Positions 47,801-62,800 are shown, counted from the stretch's first letter. The stretch: 64,000 nt of DNA from Hanleya hanleyi (GCA_036873755.1 JAVTVY010019631.1:19694-83693), one strand, 5' to 3'. The notes: generated by a model not told the origin, from the letters alone. Numbers and translations are program-made.

Positions 47801-50800
47801 TGGCATGAGGTGCGATGTTTTCAATATCGATGCATGCTTATAATTGCGGGAAAAAAACGTGAAAATAGAATCATAAATGTGCATGCAGTATGATCAGTTT
47901 TATTTCCGGAAAAACGTTCAGAACGCATCTCCGGCAATCTAGGACCCCGGGGCTTCAGGGGCCTAGGCGGCCCCTGGACCCCCGCCTGTTGGGCTGTGAT
48001 AGTGGTCCCCCACTTTCAATTACGTTCCGACGCCACTGGGTTAGCCTACGAGGTATATCGGCCCAAAGCATTATTATTGTGTTTTCAAGATGACAAGAGA
48101 ATAAAATATAATACTGATATTTTTCAAATGACGTGTTAGTTTAATTGTTGGAAATCGCTCAGAATGCATTTCAGGCCATCTAAGGTCCCAGAGCTGTATA
48201 ATATAACCCTAAATCTGCATACACTATGTTCAGATTTAATTCCGGGAAAAACGCTTAGAACGCATCTCCGGCGATCTACGACCCCGGAGCTTCCGGGGCC
48301 TAGGCGGCCCCTGGACCCTCGCCTAAAGTGCTATGATAATCGACCCGCCTTTGAAAAATCCTAGCGATGCCCATGGGGACTGCGATCTAGACCTTTGACA
48401 AATTGATCTCATATGTATGGCTCCACTTTGCCATGCGAGTAAGGTATACTCAAAGTTTGGTACCAATCCATACCTTGAAACTAGAGCTATCGCATTGACA
48501 ACAAATGTTAATGGATGAATGGACAGAACTCAACATCGCATTACATGACCTCGTCTTCGACAGGCATATGAAAATGTGACTTAATAATGATTTCTTGATT
48601 TTGGGGTCACAGTGACCTTGACCTTTGACCTTGACCTCAATTTTGATACACAACACATCGTCTTCCCTCAATCTATCAATGCATACAAAAAATCATGATT
48701 TTTAATGATTTCCTGATTTTGGGGTCACAGTGACCTTGACCTTGGCCTAAATTTTGGTACATAACAAACCGTCTCCCCTCAACTTCTCAATGGACACAAA
48801 AAATCATGATTTTTAACAATTTCACGATTTTTGGGTCACAGTGACCTTGACCTTTGACCTTGACCTACATTTTGGTATGTGACTCATTGTGTCTCCTTAA
48901 TGTATCTACTGACACAAAAAATGTTATTTTTAATAATTTCCTAATTTTGGGGTCAGTGACCTTTGACCTTGACCTAATTTTTGGTATGCATCACTTCATT
49001 TCCGCCTATTGAATCCACTCACAAAAAATTAGAAATTTTTAACGATTTCCTGATTTTTATATCACACTGACCTTTGACCTCTGACCTTGACCTACATTTA
49101 ATATGCAACACATCGTTCCCCCCTAGGGCATCCACTCACCAAAAATTAGAACTGTAGATAGAAAACTAACAACGATCAATCATTTCCTGATTTTTGACAA
49201 CAGTGACCTTTGACCTCTGACCTCGACCTTAATTTTGGTACGCGACACATCGTCTCCACCTGGCGTATCCACTCACAAAAAATTGCAACTGTGGATAGAA
49301 AATGTTCACAGATATAGACCGGACACGAACACTTCAGTGATTTCCTGTTTTTTATGCCAGTGACCTTTGACCTGTGACCTTGACCTTCATTTTGGTACGC
49401 GACACATCGTCTCCCCGTAGCGTATCCACTCACCAAAAATTGAAGCTGTGAATAGGAAACTGTCCCAGATATAGACCGGACACGAGAACCGGACAGACGG
49501 ACAGACGGACAGACGGACGGAAACCGCCATCCCATAATACGACCGCCTTTTGGGCGGGCGTATAAAAATTAGAAATTTTTAACGATTTCCTGATTTTTCG
49601 ATCACACTGCCCTTTGACCTCTGACCTTGACCTACATTTAATATGCAACACATCGTTCCCCCCCCAGGGCATCCACTCACCAAAAATTAGAACTGTAGAT
49701 AGAAAACTGTCAACGATCAATGATTTCCTGATTTTTGGCAACAGTGACCTTTGACCTCTGACCTCGACCTCAATTTTAGTGCGCGACACATGGTCTCCAC
49801 CTGGCGTACCCACTCACAAACAATTGCAACTGTGGATAGAAAACGTTCACAGATATAGACCGGACACAAACACTTCAGTGATTTCCTGTTTTTTAGGCCA
49901 GTGACCTTTGACCTGTGACCTCGACCTTCATTTTGGTACGCGACACATCGTCTCCCCGTAGGGTATCCACTCACCAAAAATTGGAGCTGTGGATAGGAAA
50001 CTGTCCCAGATATAGACCGGACACGAGAACCGGACAGACGGACAGACGGACGGAAACCGCCATCACATAATACGTCCGCCTTTTGGGCGGGCATATAAAA
50101 AAATGACATAAAATTTACTAGTTCGAGTTGTCTCCTATCAAAGTATACCATCGAAGTTGAAACCAGATCAACAGTTTTCATGAAATTGCAATTGAAAAAT
50201 GGACGCTAGTGTTTTCATTTGATTTTTTTAAAATTGAAGTATTTTCTACACAATAGCAGTGTCGGTTATACAAATCATATAGTTGGAATCCCTATGTAAG
50301 CATTCATAAAATATATAGTTTATTATGGTTATTTCGTATATTTAATGATACAGACGACAAATTGTCACTGGGGTGCAAAAACTGCCTCTAACGGGACAGC
50401 TATCCTTAAGAGTGGTTTTGAGATAAACCTCAGTGTATAAGACCATATGAAGGAGGACAAATGAATGGAAAATAATATTAACAAGAGCCCAAGGGGCTTC
50501 AATATACGCCCGTATATCTGGAATTATATTGGTCCAAATTTCAAGGTTGTTTAATAGCCTTGATTCCAATTGGTAGCTAGCAATCCAGAGAAAGGTCTAC
50601 AATTTTGTGCTTCTGAGAATGTAACATATATCACATCTAAAATTGAATGATAAACTAAAATGAGCTTAACTCTTGGAAACTAGTTGACCTTGGAGCAAGG
50701 ACCGAGAGCTCACATATCCCACACTGAAATCGACAATAGTCAAACACAAGAAAATAGTAGTTTTCCTGCAAATGCATTTCTTTCAGACGAGAGAATTTTT

Positions 50801-53800
50801 CATGAAGGAAGAAGAAAGGGATTAAGTAAACCACATTCTTGAGTTGATAAACAGGTATGAAGTTCATAAAGGACCCCTCTCCCCGTTAAATTAGTAAAAG
50901 TATGGTTTTTATTTCACAACAGTTTAACTAAATGTAGCTGTTTCAGACTCCACAGGACAAATGCCATATACATGTTGGGGAGAGAACTCTGAATATTCCA
51001 ATCTAACACATATAATCAGCTAAACATGATTCAGTTTTGGGGGACTGTGACAATGACCTTTGACAAATTGATGTATGGCTCCTCTTCGCCATGCGAGTAA
51101 GGTATTTGATACCATTCCATACCATGAAACTAGAGATATCGTATGGACAACAAATGTTAATGGATGGATGGACAGAACGCAACATTGCATTATTTTACAT
51201 GACCTCATCTTCGATAGGCATATGAAAAAATGTGACTTAATGATATCTGATTTTGGAGTCACAGTGACCTTGACCTTTGACCTTGACCTAAATTTTGGTA
51301 CACGACACATTATCTTCCCGTCAATATATCAATGGACACAAAAAAAATCATGATTTTGATGAATTTCATGATTTTGGGGGTCACAGTGACCTTGACATTC
51401 GGCCTTGACCTACATTTTCGTACGTGGCACATCATGTCCCCCTAATGTATCTAGACACAAAAAAAAAGTACTTTTCAAAGATTTCTCGATTCTGGAGTCG
51501 CAGTGACCTTGACCTAAATTTTGGTACATGACAAACCCCGTAATTTCTCAATGGACACAGAAATCATGATTTTTAACAATTTCCTGGTTTTGGGGTCACA
51601 GTGACCTTTGACCTTGACCTAATTTTTGGTATGCGAAGTTCATTTCGGTATGCGAACTTCATTTCCCCCTATTGAATCCACTCACCAAAAATTAGTAGTT
51701 TTTAATGATTTCCTGACTTTTAAGTCACACTGACCTTTGACCTTGATTCTGGTGTAACAGTGATCTTGACTATTGACCTGGATCTAAATTTTGGTACATG
51801 ACAAAATGGCTACCCGTATTTTCTCAATGGACTCAAGAAATCATGATTTTCAATAATTTCATGATTTTAGGTCACAGTGACCTTGACCTTTGACCTTGAC
51901 CTACATTTTGATATGTGACACATCGTGTCCCCTAATGTATCTACTGACACAAAGAAATGTTATTTTTAATAATTTTTGGGTCACAGTGACCTTTGACCTT
52001 CGACCTTGACCTATATTTTGGTATGGGACACTTCATTTCCCCCTATTGAATCCACTCACAAAAAATTAGAAATTTTTAATGATTTCCTGATTTTTCGGTC
52101 ACACTGACCTTTGACCTCCGACCTCGACCTACATTTGATATGCAACACATCGTTCCCCCCTAGGGCATCCACTCACCAAAAATTAGAACTGTAGATAGAA
52201 AACTGTCAATGATCAGTGATTTCCTGATTTTAGGCAACAGTGACCTTTGACCTCTGACCTCGACCTCATTTTGGTACGCGACACATCGTCTCCGCCTAGC
52301 GTATCCACTCACAAAAAATTGCAACTGTGGATAGAAAACGATCACAGATATAGACCGGACACGAACACTTCGGTGATTTCCTGTTTTTTAGGCCAGTGAC
52401 CTTTGACCTCTGACCTTGACCTTCATTTTGGTACGCGACACATCGTCTCCCCATAGGGTATCCAGTCACCAAAAATTAGAACTGTAGATAGAAAACTGTC
52501 CCAGATATAGACCGGACACGGGGGACGGACAGACGGACGGACAGACGGACAGACGGACGGAAACCACCCTACTGAATCAACAAGTATGATTATAGGTGAA
52601 AACCGCCGGTCAGGTGTCAAATTACAGTCAATGGTAGGTTTTCCAGTGCTTTCGTTATCAAGCGTGGGCGTGTGTCTGACCAGACGACAGTGACCACAGC
52701 CGAAAATGAACGATTTTCAGCATATCGATGACAGGTATGGTTACTGGTGTCCAGTCATATTTTGAAGGAGAAATATCGTACTATATTGTCACCAAACGTA
52801 GGGTTATTACTATTTCAAGTTAACAAAAATTTTAAACATTTTTGCGGCGAGAGGTGTTTTTAGGTGTTGGTAGACAGTCCATTGTAGGTATTAGCATCGA
52901 ATTATAGTGTGAGGAAATGAGCACAAAATGAACACGTGGGAACTTACTACCTGCCTCATGTATCACTGACTCATTCATCTCTCGATTCCTTCCACTTGTG
53001 TGTGTTTAAGAGGAATATGAACCATTAATAGTATATTCTCTGTCTGTCTGATATTACGACAGTCCATTGTATCATCATCGGACCGATCGACAGTCCATTG
53101 TAGGTCAACATGCACTTGTGAATGATGCACAGAGAGCACATCGTCTGATCTAATGATTCGCCAAATGGACTGTTGCCAAGACAAATGGTAGCTACAATGG
53201 ACTGTCGACATATCTGATATATAATCATATGTTGCCTCATTATAACATTGCAGCTGTTATGCGGCTTCAATGTGAAGTGATTCAACCTACAGTTCATGGT
53301 CGCATGACAAATGGACTGGTGCATTCACCTATAATCACACTTGTCGATTCAGTAGGGTGGAAACCACCATCACATAATACGTCCGCCTTTTGGCGGGCGT
53401 ATAAAAAGGAAGTAGTTTCCTGAAGTGGCTGGACTAGGCCTCGTCAGCAGGTTTTTCCTCATCATATTTAAAATACTGTACACCCAATAGTCCTCCCAAA
53501 TTAGATGTACATATTCAAGGGGGGAAATAAATGACTGGTTTTAAAATGTGGGAAAGGGAGATAACTCTCCAATAGAATCTCACCAAAGGTGCTCAACCTC
53601 GAGGTTAGGGTACAGTACCCTAGCCCTGCAGTAAGACAACAATTTACACATGACATAGTACTACTACAAGGGATACTTCACACTACTCCATAAGGGAAAG
53701 CAAGTTAGAGAAGCAGGACTTTTAAATAGCCCAATGGGTCCAAAACCCTTGGCTTCATGTGTTAAGATTTAGACGAATGTGCGGTTTAAATTAGAGATGT

Positions 53801-56800
53801 TCGAGCATAGACCAGTTATTTCTATATGTGTACCAGTCTGTTACAAAACTAGGCCAAGATTGTTTATCTTCAATAGGGTTTTGGTCTATCGCCGGATTCA
53901 TTGTGTTAACAGCATTGAACATACTTTTGTCAGATAATTTGATCTGACAATATAGATAAAGTTTGATCGTCCTATTGGTTCTAGATAGTTTTGTGATTCC
54001 ATCTGTTTGAAGACCAGAATGAATTTTCTCATCATATCTGACTGCATGATGACCAGTCTGTGAGATCCCACCTGTTTGGAACAAGAAGACATTCACAAAG
54101 CATACATGTATATAGAACAATCCCCCTTCCCCCTCCACAGCCCCACTAAAGGTGTGAAGGTCCACAGCCCCACTAAAGGTGTGAAGGTCCACAGCCCCAC
54201 TAAAGGTGTGAAGGTCCACAGCCCCACTAAAGGTGTGAAGGTCCCTGATATTAATCTACATGAACTAGGCCATTCTCATCTGAAATTTGCAGGCAAAGAT
54301 CAGAGTGGGCCATGCCCACTGTGTAATCCATCTTAGACCAATATTAGGAAGCTCAATTCTTAAGTACAGTTCCTGTTCCCTGTTTAGTAAGCCAGTCTAA
54401 AGCTGTTAGCAAGCCATGTACATGTACTCTATCAAAATAATCTGTTTTTGTTTGATGAATTCCTATCATATGAGAAAATACATCACCAAGACAACTACAT
54501 ACTATGACTCAATTACATTACATCAGTTTAATCAGGAGTCAATAAGCTCATTAAGAGCTACATGAGCCTTGAAATTTATGCATGTGTCTGTTGTTTTACT
54601 TTCCAATAAGCTGCATCAGCTGTATTCATATGTCCACTTCTGGCCCATGTGACTCCAGTCAAATACAGAATGCGGACTAGTGTACTATTGTATTGCCCCA
54701 TCAGTCAGGTCATGTGGGATCAATACTATGGGTATCTGAAAAAGAAAGGCTTGCCGAAAATGCCCCATGGAGTCACACGCATGTCACAGCAAAATTTGCA
54801 TGCCCCCCACCAATACAAGGGGGGTCATGCCCCCCACCAATACAAGGGGGGTCATGCCCCCCACCAATACAAGGGGGGTGGGGGTACCAGTTGAAACACA
54901 CTATTTTAATATCCTAGACAAAATTAAATTGTTAGTAATTCATAATTATTACAATGGAAAATAAGATATCACATGGCAAGTTATCACATAATTCAAATAC
55001 AATCACCTGCATTTCAGTTTAATATATCTGAATATATATGATTATGATCAATCGTCTAATAACTCAATCACAGGGAGTTCAATTTTTCTCAATATAAAAT
55101 TAGGTGATCAAATTCATATTCCAACCAAGTAGATAATTCCTCATATCTCTGTTATTTTATTGACGTTAGAGGATGATAATATTTAGTATAAATTATCACT
55201 GATTTTGTGAAATTTTGTCCACAAATTGTTGATCATATTTGATGGGCTGACTGAATTGTTACACGATATACCATTGTGACCATGTAAGCTCAGCTACATG
55301 TAATTACATCATTGTGTCGTCAAAAGTGAGTGGCATTTTGGAGAGCTTCCCTGTACCAATGCTTGAGGTTCCACATCCACACTGATTAAGAACTTCAACA
55401 CATAAACAGCGAAATGCATAGTTGTCAAAAAAAGAACCATATTACAGAGATTCGGACGGGTTAGATAGTAAAGACTGAACACTGAACCTCATTTCAACAA
55501 CTTTGATGGAACCGAACGAGTTAATACACAATAATGAAACCAACCCATTAATTTCATTTATAAATAAGTTGATCAGATATAAATGAAACAGTCTTTGACA
55601 ACATTTCCAATAGGCTGAATAAAGTGACTCCCTAGCTTCAACATGTTCATAGCCAAAGACAAACAAATGATGAGAGGAGTTCTTTCTATTTATTCTAGTA
55701 TTGTTGTTCTTTTCCACAGACTAAATATATGGATTTTTCTGGTAAACAGAGATGCAGTTAAAAATATGCAAGAATTGAACATACAATAGACTAAGAGCTG
55801 CTTAAACAGTCCACCTTTAGCAATATAATCTCTTGCAAATAAAAACAGGAGCCCATAGGGCTTAAATATATGCACCCACAGTGGCCAGATTTAATATTTG
55901 TGATCCCACATTCAAATTATGGTTTGGATCTGCAAATATATGCATAGTTTTGTTACACAATGACAGTTTCTTGTTTGAGACGGATGGACAGACACCTCAA
56001 AATCAATAGGTACATGTATCTTCGTTGCCACGATGTTAAGGTATACCCAGAATTCTGTTACAATCTGCAATCCTGGACAGGAGTTCACAAGTCAGGTCTG
56101 GATATCAGGTTACAGTGACCTTGACCTTTGCATGACCCCTTGACTTCAAAATCAATATGATTCTTCTTTGTCCCGAGTTTGAGCTACACCACGAGTGAAA
56201 GGACATAACAATTTTCAAATTTGTTTAACCAGTGACCTTGACCTTTAACATCAAATTGAGTTACTTTTTGCCCTACTGTACCATTCCATAACCAGAAACT
56301 GAACATAATGCATAGACATGACTAAAAGTTAAGAGATGGACAAATGGACAGTAAAGAGGCTTCTTCTTTGCCACGAGTTTGAGATATACCTCAAATGTCA
56401 TCACAATTCACATCCCTGAACTGGAGTTACCTCCTGAACATAATAATGTATGAGGATTTCTTGGTTTTTGGGCCCCAGTGGCCTTGACCTTTGATCTATG
56501 GACCTCAAAATGAATAGGGTTCTTCGTTTACATGGTTAAGGTATACGCCAAGTTGGTACCAATCCATAACAAGGAATTAGTGATATCGCACAGACATCAA
56601 AAGTTAACAGATGGATGGACAGAACTCGCTATTGAATAATATGACCTCATCTAATGATGAGCATTAAAAAAAGACATAAAACAACTATTCGAGACCATCT
56701 TCAAGAAGTTTAGCATAATTTGAGACTCAAAAAAGATATATTAGTGCTGATGTCGATAAAAAGAGTGGGCATGGCCCTTAGAAAATGATGTTACAATCAT

Positions 56801-59800
56801 GTTACAATGATGTTACAATCATGTTACAATGATGTTACAATGCCTGTGAAGCTAGACATATACTTTATTCAGCCTTATAAGTTATAGTTCTCTGAATGGA
56901 AATGATCCCAACCTATCCAATATCCAGAAGATAACAACAGTATGCAGACCCCAGGAAACATTGCAAACATACCAGGGTTCATCTGATTGGCTGAGGAAGT
57001 TGGGACCCTCATTTGACCCATTTGTGGCCCTGGACCCTGCATACTCTGACCCCCAGGTGGGGGCTGTCCAGACTGGGGATTCGGCTGACCAGGAGCCTGA
57101 AATAAAGACTTTAAATTCAACTTCAAAAAGTTGTAGTGGGCTCTGAAAACTGCAGTTGTACTGTCGAAGGACTAATATAAATTCAGAATTGAGTCTCTCA
57201 CATTAACCCCATTTATTTGCAAGAAATGTGGGTGCTATATATTATACAAATAAAATTACAGAAGTTCATTGCATTTCTCTCTTGTCATGTTACATTTAAC
57301 TGCAAAATAAATTAATATTTTAATTACTGAAATAACCTCTTTGAATTACCGGGACCATTTTCTCAATTTCTGGAACTGTTTTCAGGACAGCCAGGTATCT
57401 CTTCTCAAACTAAATTCACCTTGAAACACACTAATGGTTTATGACAATGAGAATGAAGAGAGATCAGAGATTTGAATGCATATACATTGATGATGTACAC
57501 AGGTGAACTAGGGTTAAATGCCATTAGTATTTTCACTGAAACACTCACAGGTAGAAGTGCCTGTACATTCTGATTGGAATCTGCTATAGTGGCCAGATAC
57601 ACCAGATTTCTGTGTAACATCTGCTGAAATCTAACAACAGCAACATGGCATGATTAGTTTATTTACTGCTTTCTAATGCAATATCCAAGACAGATGTGGT
57701 GAACTTAGTTTGGCACAATTTATCATCTTATCAAAACTTACTTGGTACATGAAAGTGATAGTGAACACCAAGGACTTCCCAAACTGTCAAACTTTTGTAC
57801 TTTTGCAAGTTTAGGTCATATTCAAGATAACCTTTTTGAGTATAGGATTTATACTTAAGAAATAATGTTTTCATAGGCGTGATCAATGGTTATTTTAAGC
57901 ACGGTTAGTGTGGAAAAGTTTATATTTTAGGGCACCCTAAAATGAAAACATTATTTCTATTCTTATCAACAAAGATTATAATGAAAAGTTGAAAACATAT
58001 TTTAAACTTTGACAACCTTTCTCCCCTTTCTTGAAACAACTCGTCCACTGATGCTCCCGTCTCGGTTGGCATCGTGCCAATGTCAGTGGACAAGTTTATG
58101 TGGTCTCTCAAATGAGGAGTGATACTGTCAGCCGCGTCAGCTGTGTGGAAATTACATGGATGAATATCTATTTGTGTCGCTTTGTTAATCAATTTCACGA
58201 TGGAAGCAACAGTTATACTTGATGAAGAAATTTTCATCTTGTAATTTATTTGTTTTATTCGATTGTTACTTGTATGAAAGCAGACGCCCCTTTCCTCATC
58301 CAACTTGTGAAATGGAGTCTCCCAATGAACACCTGCACTTGACGGGTGTTGATTTCACATAACCGTGCTAAAACGTGTAATAAATGCACGGTTAGCTTGG
58401 TGTTATTGACACAAGTGTTATAGAATTTTTGTTTTACTACATGTATATCCAATTATTTTTAGGATGACACTTCCTTGGTAAAGCACAAATACTGGTGCTG
58501 GATGGGTCAGTCCCGTGCGAGACTCGAATCCGCGCCCTCAGAGTTTGCTACATGTACTTTAAGTTTAACAATTTTAGTGTTATTACTGCTATTGTAGAGC
58601 ACAGCGCCACAAGCATGTCGAAACTTGTGATGTTATTATGAAGCGACTAATGATGTCACAATGCAACACTGTCACAAATCTATTTCATTTTCTGCATTGC
58701 TGTCACATTCCGCTGATATTGCAGGACGCTCGAAGTACATGTATGATGTCGTTAACATCATCGCTGATGTGAAAAGGAAGACTTTTGAATCCTCTGAGAC
58801 AGGTGAACGGTTGAGAACAATCTCAGGGATGTCATTAGAAGGCGGTAGGCGTCCTTTGGCCCCCTACTATGATCAAAATGGCCAAAACAGCCGCCTACTT
58901 TCTACATAATTTCTATACTTGAAACACTAAATGTCATTTCTTGTGACCGCCTACTCCCATGTCTTCCACCTGTTTCTCAAAAACTTAATGACAACCCTGC
59001 AATCTTTATTTTGTTTTGTTATTCAGACACGGTTATCTTGAATATGACATCTTGCACAAGTACTACCACAGTTACACTTTAATTTAGTTCAATTTATTGT
59101 TATATATTTGTCTGTCTTATCGACTTACTTGATAAGTGATACTTGCATGTAGTTTGGACTTTTGAATTTACATGTTGTTCAATTTATTATGATATATTTT
59201 ACGGTCTTCTCGACTTAATTGGCAAGTGTTACTTACTGTACACACTCTGCACCTTTTCCCTTGTTCTGGTAATCCATGATGGCCTGTATCAACTGACTGT
59301 TTTCATCAAGTAGCTGGAAATTAAAAAACGAAGCACATTATATTCAACCCCATAAAATGCAAGGCCTGTACATAGTTGATATAATACCTGAGACAATTCG
59401 TTAGGCCCATAATCGACAGAAACAAGGACCCAATCAATAACTCATTTGTATATTTTAGCCAGCTCATGATTAGTTGAGTGGTCCGACTTGAATATAAGGT
59501 CGTCCACAATGGAAATCTCCTTGTTTCCCCGTCAGTTGCTCGCATGTCATTTTACCTACCACCCATTTTTTCCATTATTTTCATTTTTATTTGCTGTTTT
59601 CCGTACTTTGATGCACTTTCCAAGAGAAATTTCTGGGTTTGAACATGTTGAAATCAGTAAAATATTTCAGCCAACCGTATTTCTCTTAACAATCTTAAAG
59701 ACACATCAAAGCTGATGATAAAAATTCACAAAATAATATGCTCACCTGGAAAGTCTCACTACGGGAAGTAATTCTTTTGTTTAAACATTCTCAAACATGG

Positions 59801-62800
59801 CAGTCGAATGATGTCATACAAAATATATTTCAAATAATGAGTAATGAAAACTACTAGACCCCGTCCACATCTCCAGGCCTTGAATTTAACCAAGGCCATC
59901 GCTTTGGATGCCCTACCTACAGGCCTTGATGCCTGCTGCTAATTTCCAAGTAATTTTATGCCAGCCCAGCCAGGCCTTAGTGCCCTTAATTCCACCAAAT
60001 TAGCCATGCCCTCAATTTCCCAAATTCAAGGCCTGCATCACTTTTGTAAAAAAAATCTGATGGAAAACAATATAGTTTCATTAGCATAATGCTACAGCAA
60101 ATGAGTGCTGTCATTTTTGATAAATTAAAATTATTAAGTCAAAATTAAAAACAAAATCCCACCTTACTTTCTTTTTCCTAGAGTTCAAAGTGGTCATGCT
60201 CATTGTAAGACTCTTTAGAGCAAGATACGAACATCCAGCCTCTCATTTATAACCCAATGCACTTCTTAAACCCATTCTTATGGCATGAGATTGGATATCA
60301 CCTACTGTCAGATATACCCTATGATTGCACTCAGATTAAAAACGTGGCGCACAGCTTTTGTATGCATGAATTTTGGCCAATCAGCATGGTCTGTTAATAG
60401 GCTAAGGATTTCTCAGCTTTAGATGTGTGTGCTCGTAAAATTGTCAAATTTGTTTTGTTCTATATTTTACTCAGGCTCTTAGTTAGCAATGAGTCTTTGA
60501 GACTCGGACTCCCTATTTCAAAAATCCTGAAATTTAACATGGTGAAGATAAAGCTGAGAGATAGTTTTCAGCAAAAACTCGAAAAATAAGAAATTGAGAT
60601 CACTGTTCAAAATTCTAGCTAAAAGCCTGATTATGCTGGATGTATTCCCCATCTCCCGCATGCACATGTACTGCAATCAATCCTGATAAAGACTGATCAT
60701 TGTACATGCGAGTCACAATGGCGGTCAAATGCACCGGGTGTGCATGCAGGCATCCGGGTCTATAGCTAAGATCCATAGCTACTCACTTCTCTCGTAGCTA
60801 AATATGCTGAAAACCTATCCATTCTCAGAGTGGTCAAAGTGAACTTCACTTATTATTACATTTGCACCTCATTATGCATACAAAGCCTCTTTTTACATAA
60901 TGGTGCGCATGACACAGAAGGACGCCTAACTCCTCTTCCTTCACCTAAAATATATGATCGATTTCATCGCAGACGCCGATCTCATTCAAATCTCTGCCAT
61001 GTTCTTCCAAAGGTGTTTCCCCCACTAGTGACATCATATGTTCACATGGTAGTATCAAATCACAGTGCTGTGGACGTGCTGCAAACACCACAAGACCATG
61101 ATGATCTCTGCAGGACTGCTTTGATACTACAGCTTGAACATAGGATGACACAAGTCGGGAAACACCTTTGGGGGAACCTGGAGATTTGAACAAGATCCAC
61201 GTCTGCGGTGAATTTAATCGTAGATTTTAGGTGAAGGACGATAAGTTTGGCATCCTTCCTTGTCATTTTCTCTCATAATTTTCGCACCATTATTTCAAAA
61301 GAGGCTCTGCCTAATGGGACACAAAGGTAACAATAATTCAGTGTGCAACCAGGATGTTTATTTTCACCACCCTCGGATTTTTGTGATCCCTTTATGCACC
61401 AATATTTCAAAAGAGGCTCTGCCTAATGGGGCACAAAGGTAACAATAATTGAGTGTGCAACCAGGATGTTTATTTTCACCACCCTCGGAATAAATAGGCG
61501 TCAGGTACAGCTACACTGCATTATATTGTATTCGTTATATTTTTGTGATCCCTTTATGTCACGTCAGTGGGTATGTACATTGCTTATGTAACTCAGAAAC
61601 TTTGGCTGTAATAGGTAAATGTAGGGTAAGGGGGCGTGGCATTCCTATCACAGCTCAGAGCGGACGTAGGTTAAATTTTCGCGATAAAAGCTGGCCTTCC
61701 GAAAAGTGCCTTTTCGCAATCTTTCACTGACGAAAATAACAAAACGGAAGATAAATAATATGCCTATTTGATACAGTTTGACCGACCTGAGCTTCTTTGT
61801 CCATGTACCATCTCTCATGACTGTTTTGATGCTGACAAAATGTGATCAAATGTGCAGTCTTTTCGATGAGCAAATTAAGGGCGAGTTGTGAATCACTCTC
61901 CAGAAATGCTTTGGGGGAGCAGTCACTCTCCTTGTCAATTGCTCGCCCAAAACACTACTGGGAGAGCTATCGCTCTGCTGGGACGAGTGATAAAATACTG
62001 TAATATAAACTGCTATTAAATAACTTTTATAAAGCTGTTTTAATTATTTTAATATCATTAATTAGTTTATCTTTTTTTTATAAAATAATGAACCAAAAAA
62101 TTTGTAAATATCTTCCACAATCTATGATTATTTCAAAGACGAATTAAAAAAAGTTCTTACAGTTAATGAACTTTGAGTTTATATTTAGATTTGAACTTTT
62201 TTTCAAATTTTCTGTTCACCTATTACTTAGTATAATTTAATTGGAATATATTTATCAATTTTATGTAATTTTCAGTTTTTTAATAAATTTCCAATGTAAA
62301 TTATTCTAAATATTTTGAACTTGGTATATACTATTTTTCGCCGCTATGATGGCATTGTTTATTTTTAGAATTTACAATTCAAATCAAATGAGCAAATTAA
62401 GGGCCATATTTACTGGGTTCATCTTTCTCGGACCCAGAATGTTCAAGAATGGATATTCCATGGGACTTTCCTTCGGGTCCTTTCCTTCAAGGTGCCTGAA
62501 GATATTACTCTTCGTTACGGAATTGGTACCCTCAATACAGCTGTCAAATGATTTTTTGGCCACCCCGCGGAGATTAGGATGTCCGGAGATCTTGTCTCTG
62601 TACCGTGCACACAGCTTGCACCAGACGAATGTGGCGTACTGCCGACCATCCGTCTCCTCGGTTGTAAAACCAACGTGTTGTTGAACGGCTATTCCCCAGT
62701 TGTTGAAGGTTTTCAACTCTACATTGTTTCGTTTCGGAATGTTTGCCATCGCTAAAGAGACGCTATGTTCAACAGGATTATCGCTCGAGCAAAACACGGA

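Noticed and set aside
49490..49530. Gene content in gacggacagacggac tracts
   Set aside because: Simple-sequence tail of repeat P.
54076..54336. Repeat-containing protein at the four 27-bp units
   Set aside because: The unit length is a multiple of three, so all frames stay open by default; it lies inside the SS18 intron.
57603..57624. Alternative acceptors for SS18 exon 3 further inside the exon (ttcag or ttcagcag)
   Set aside because: They shift the frame against exon 2 or remove conserved residues of the SNH domain.
58500..58560. tRNA gene or SINE suggested by gattcgagtctcgcac on the minus strand
   Set aside because: Only a B-box-like word is present; no A box at a suitable distance and no cloverleaf.
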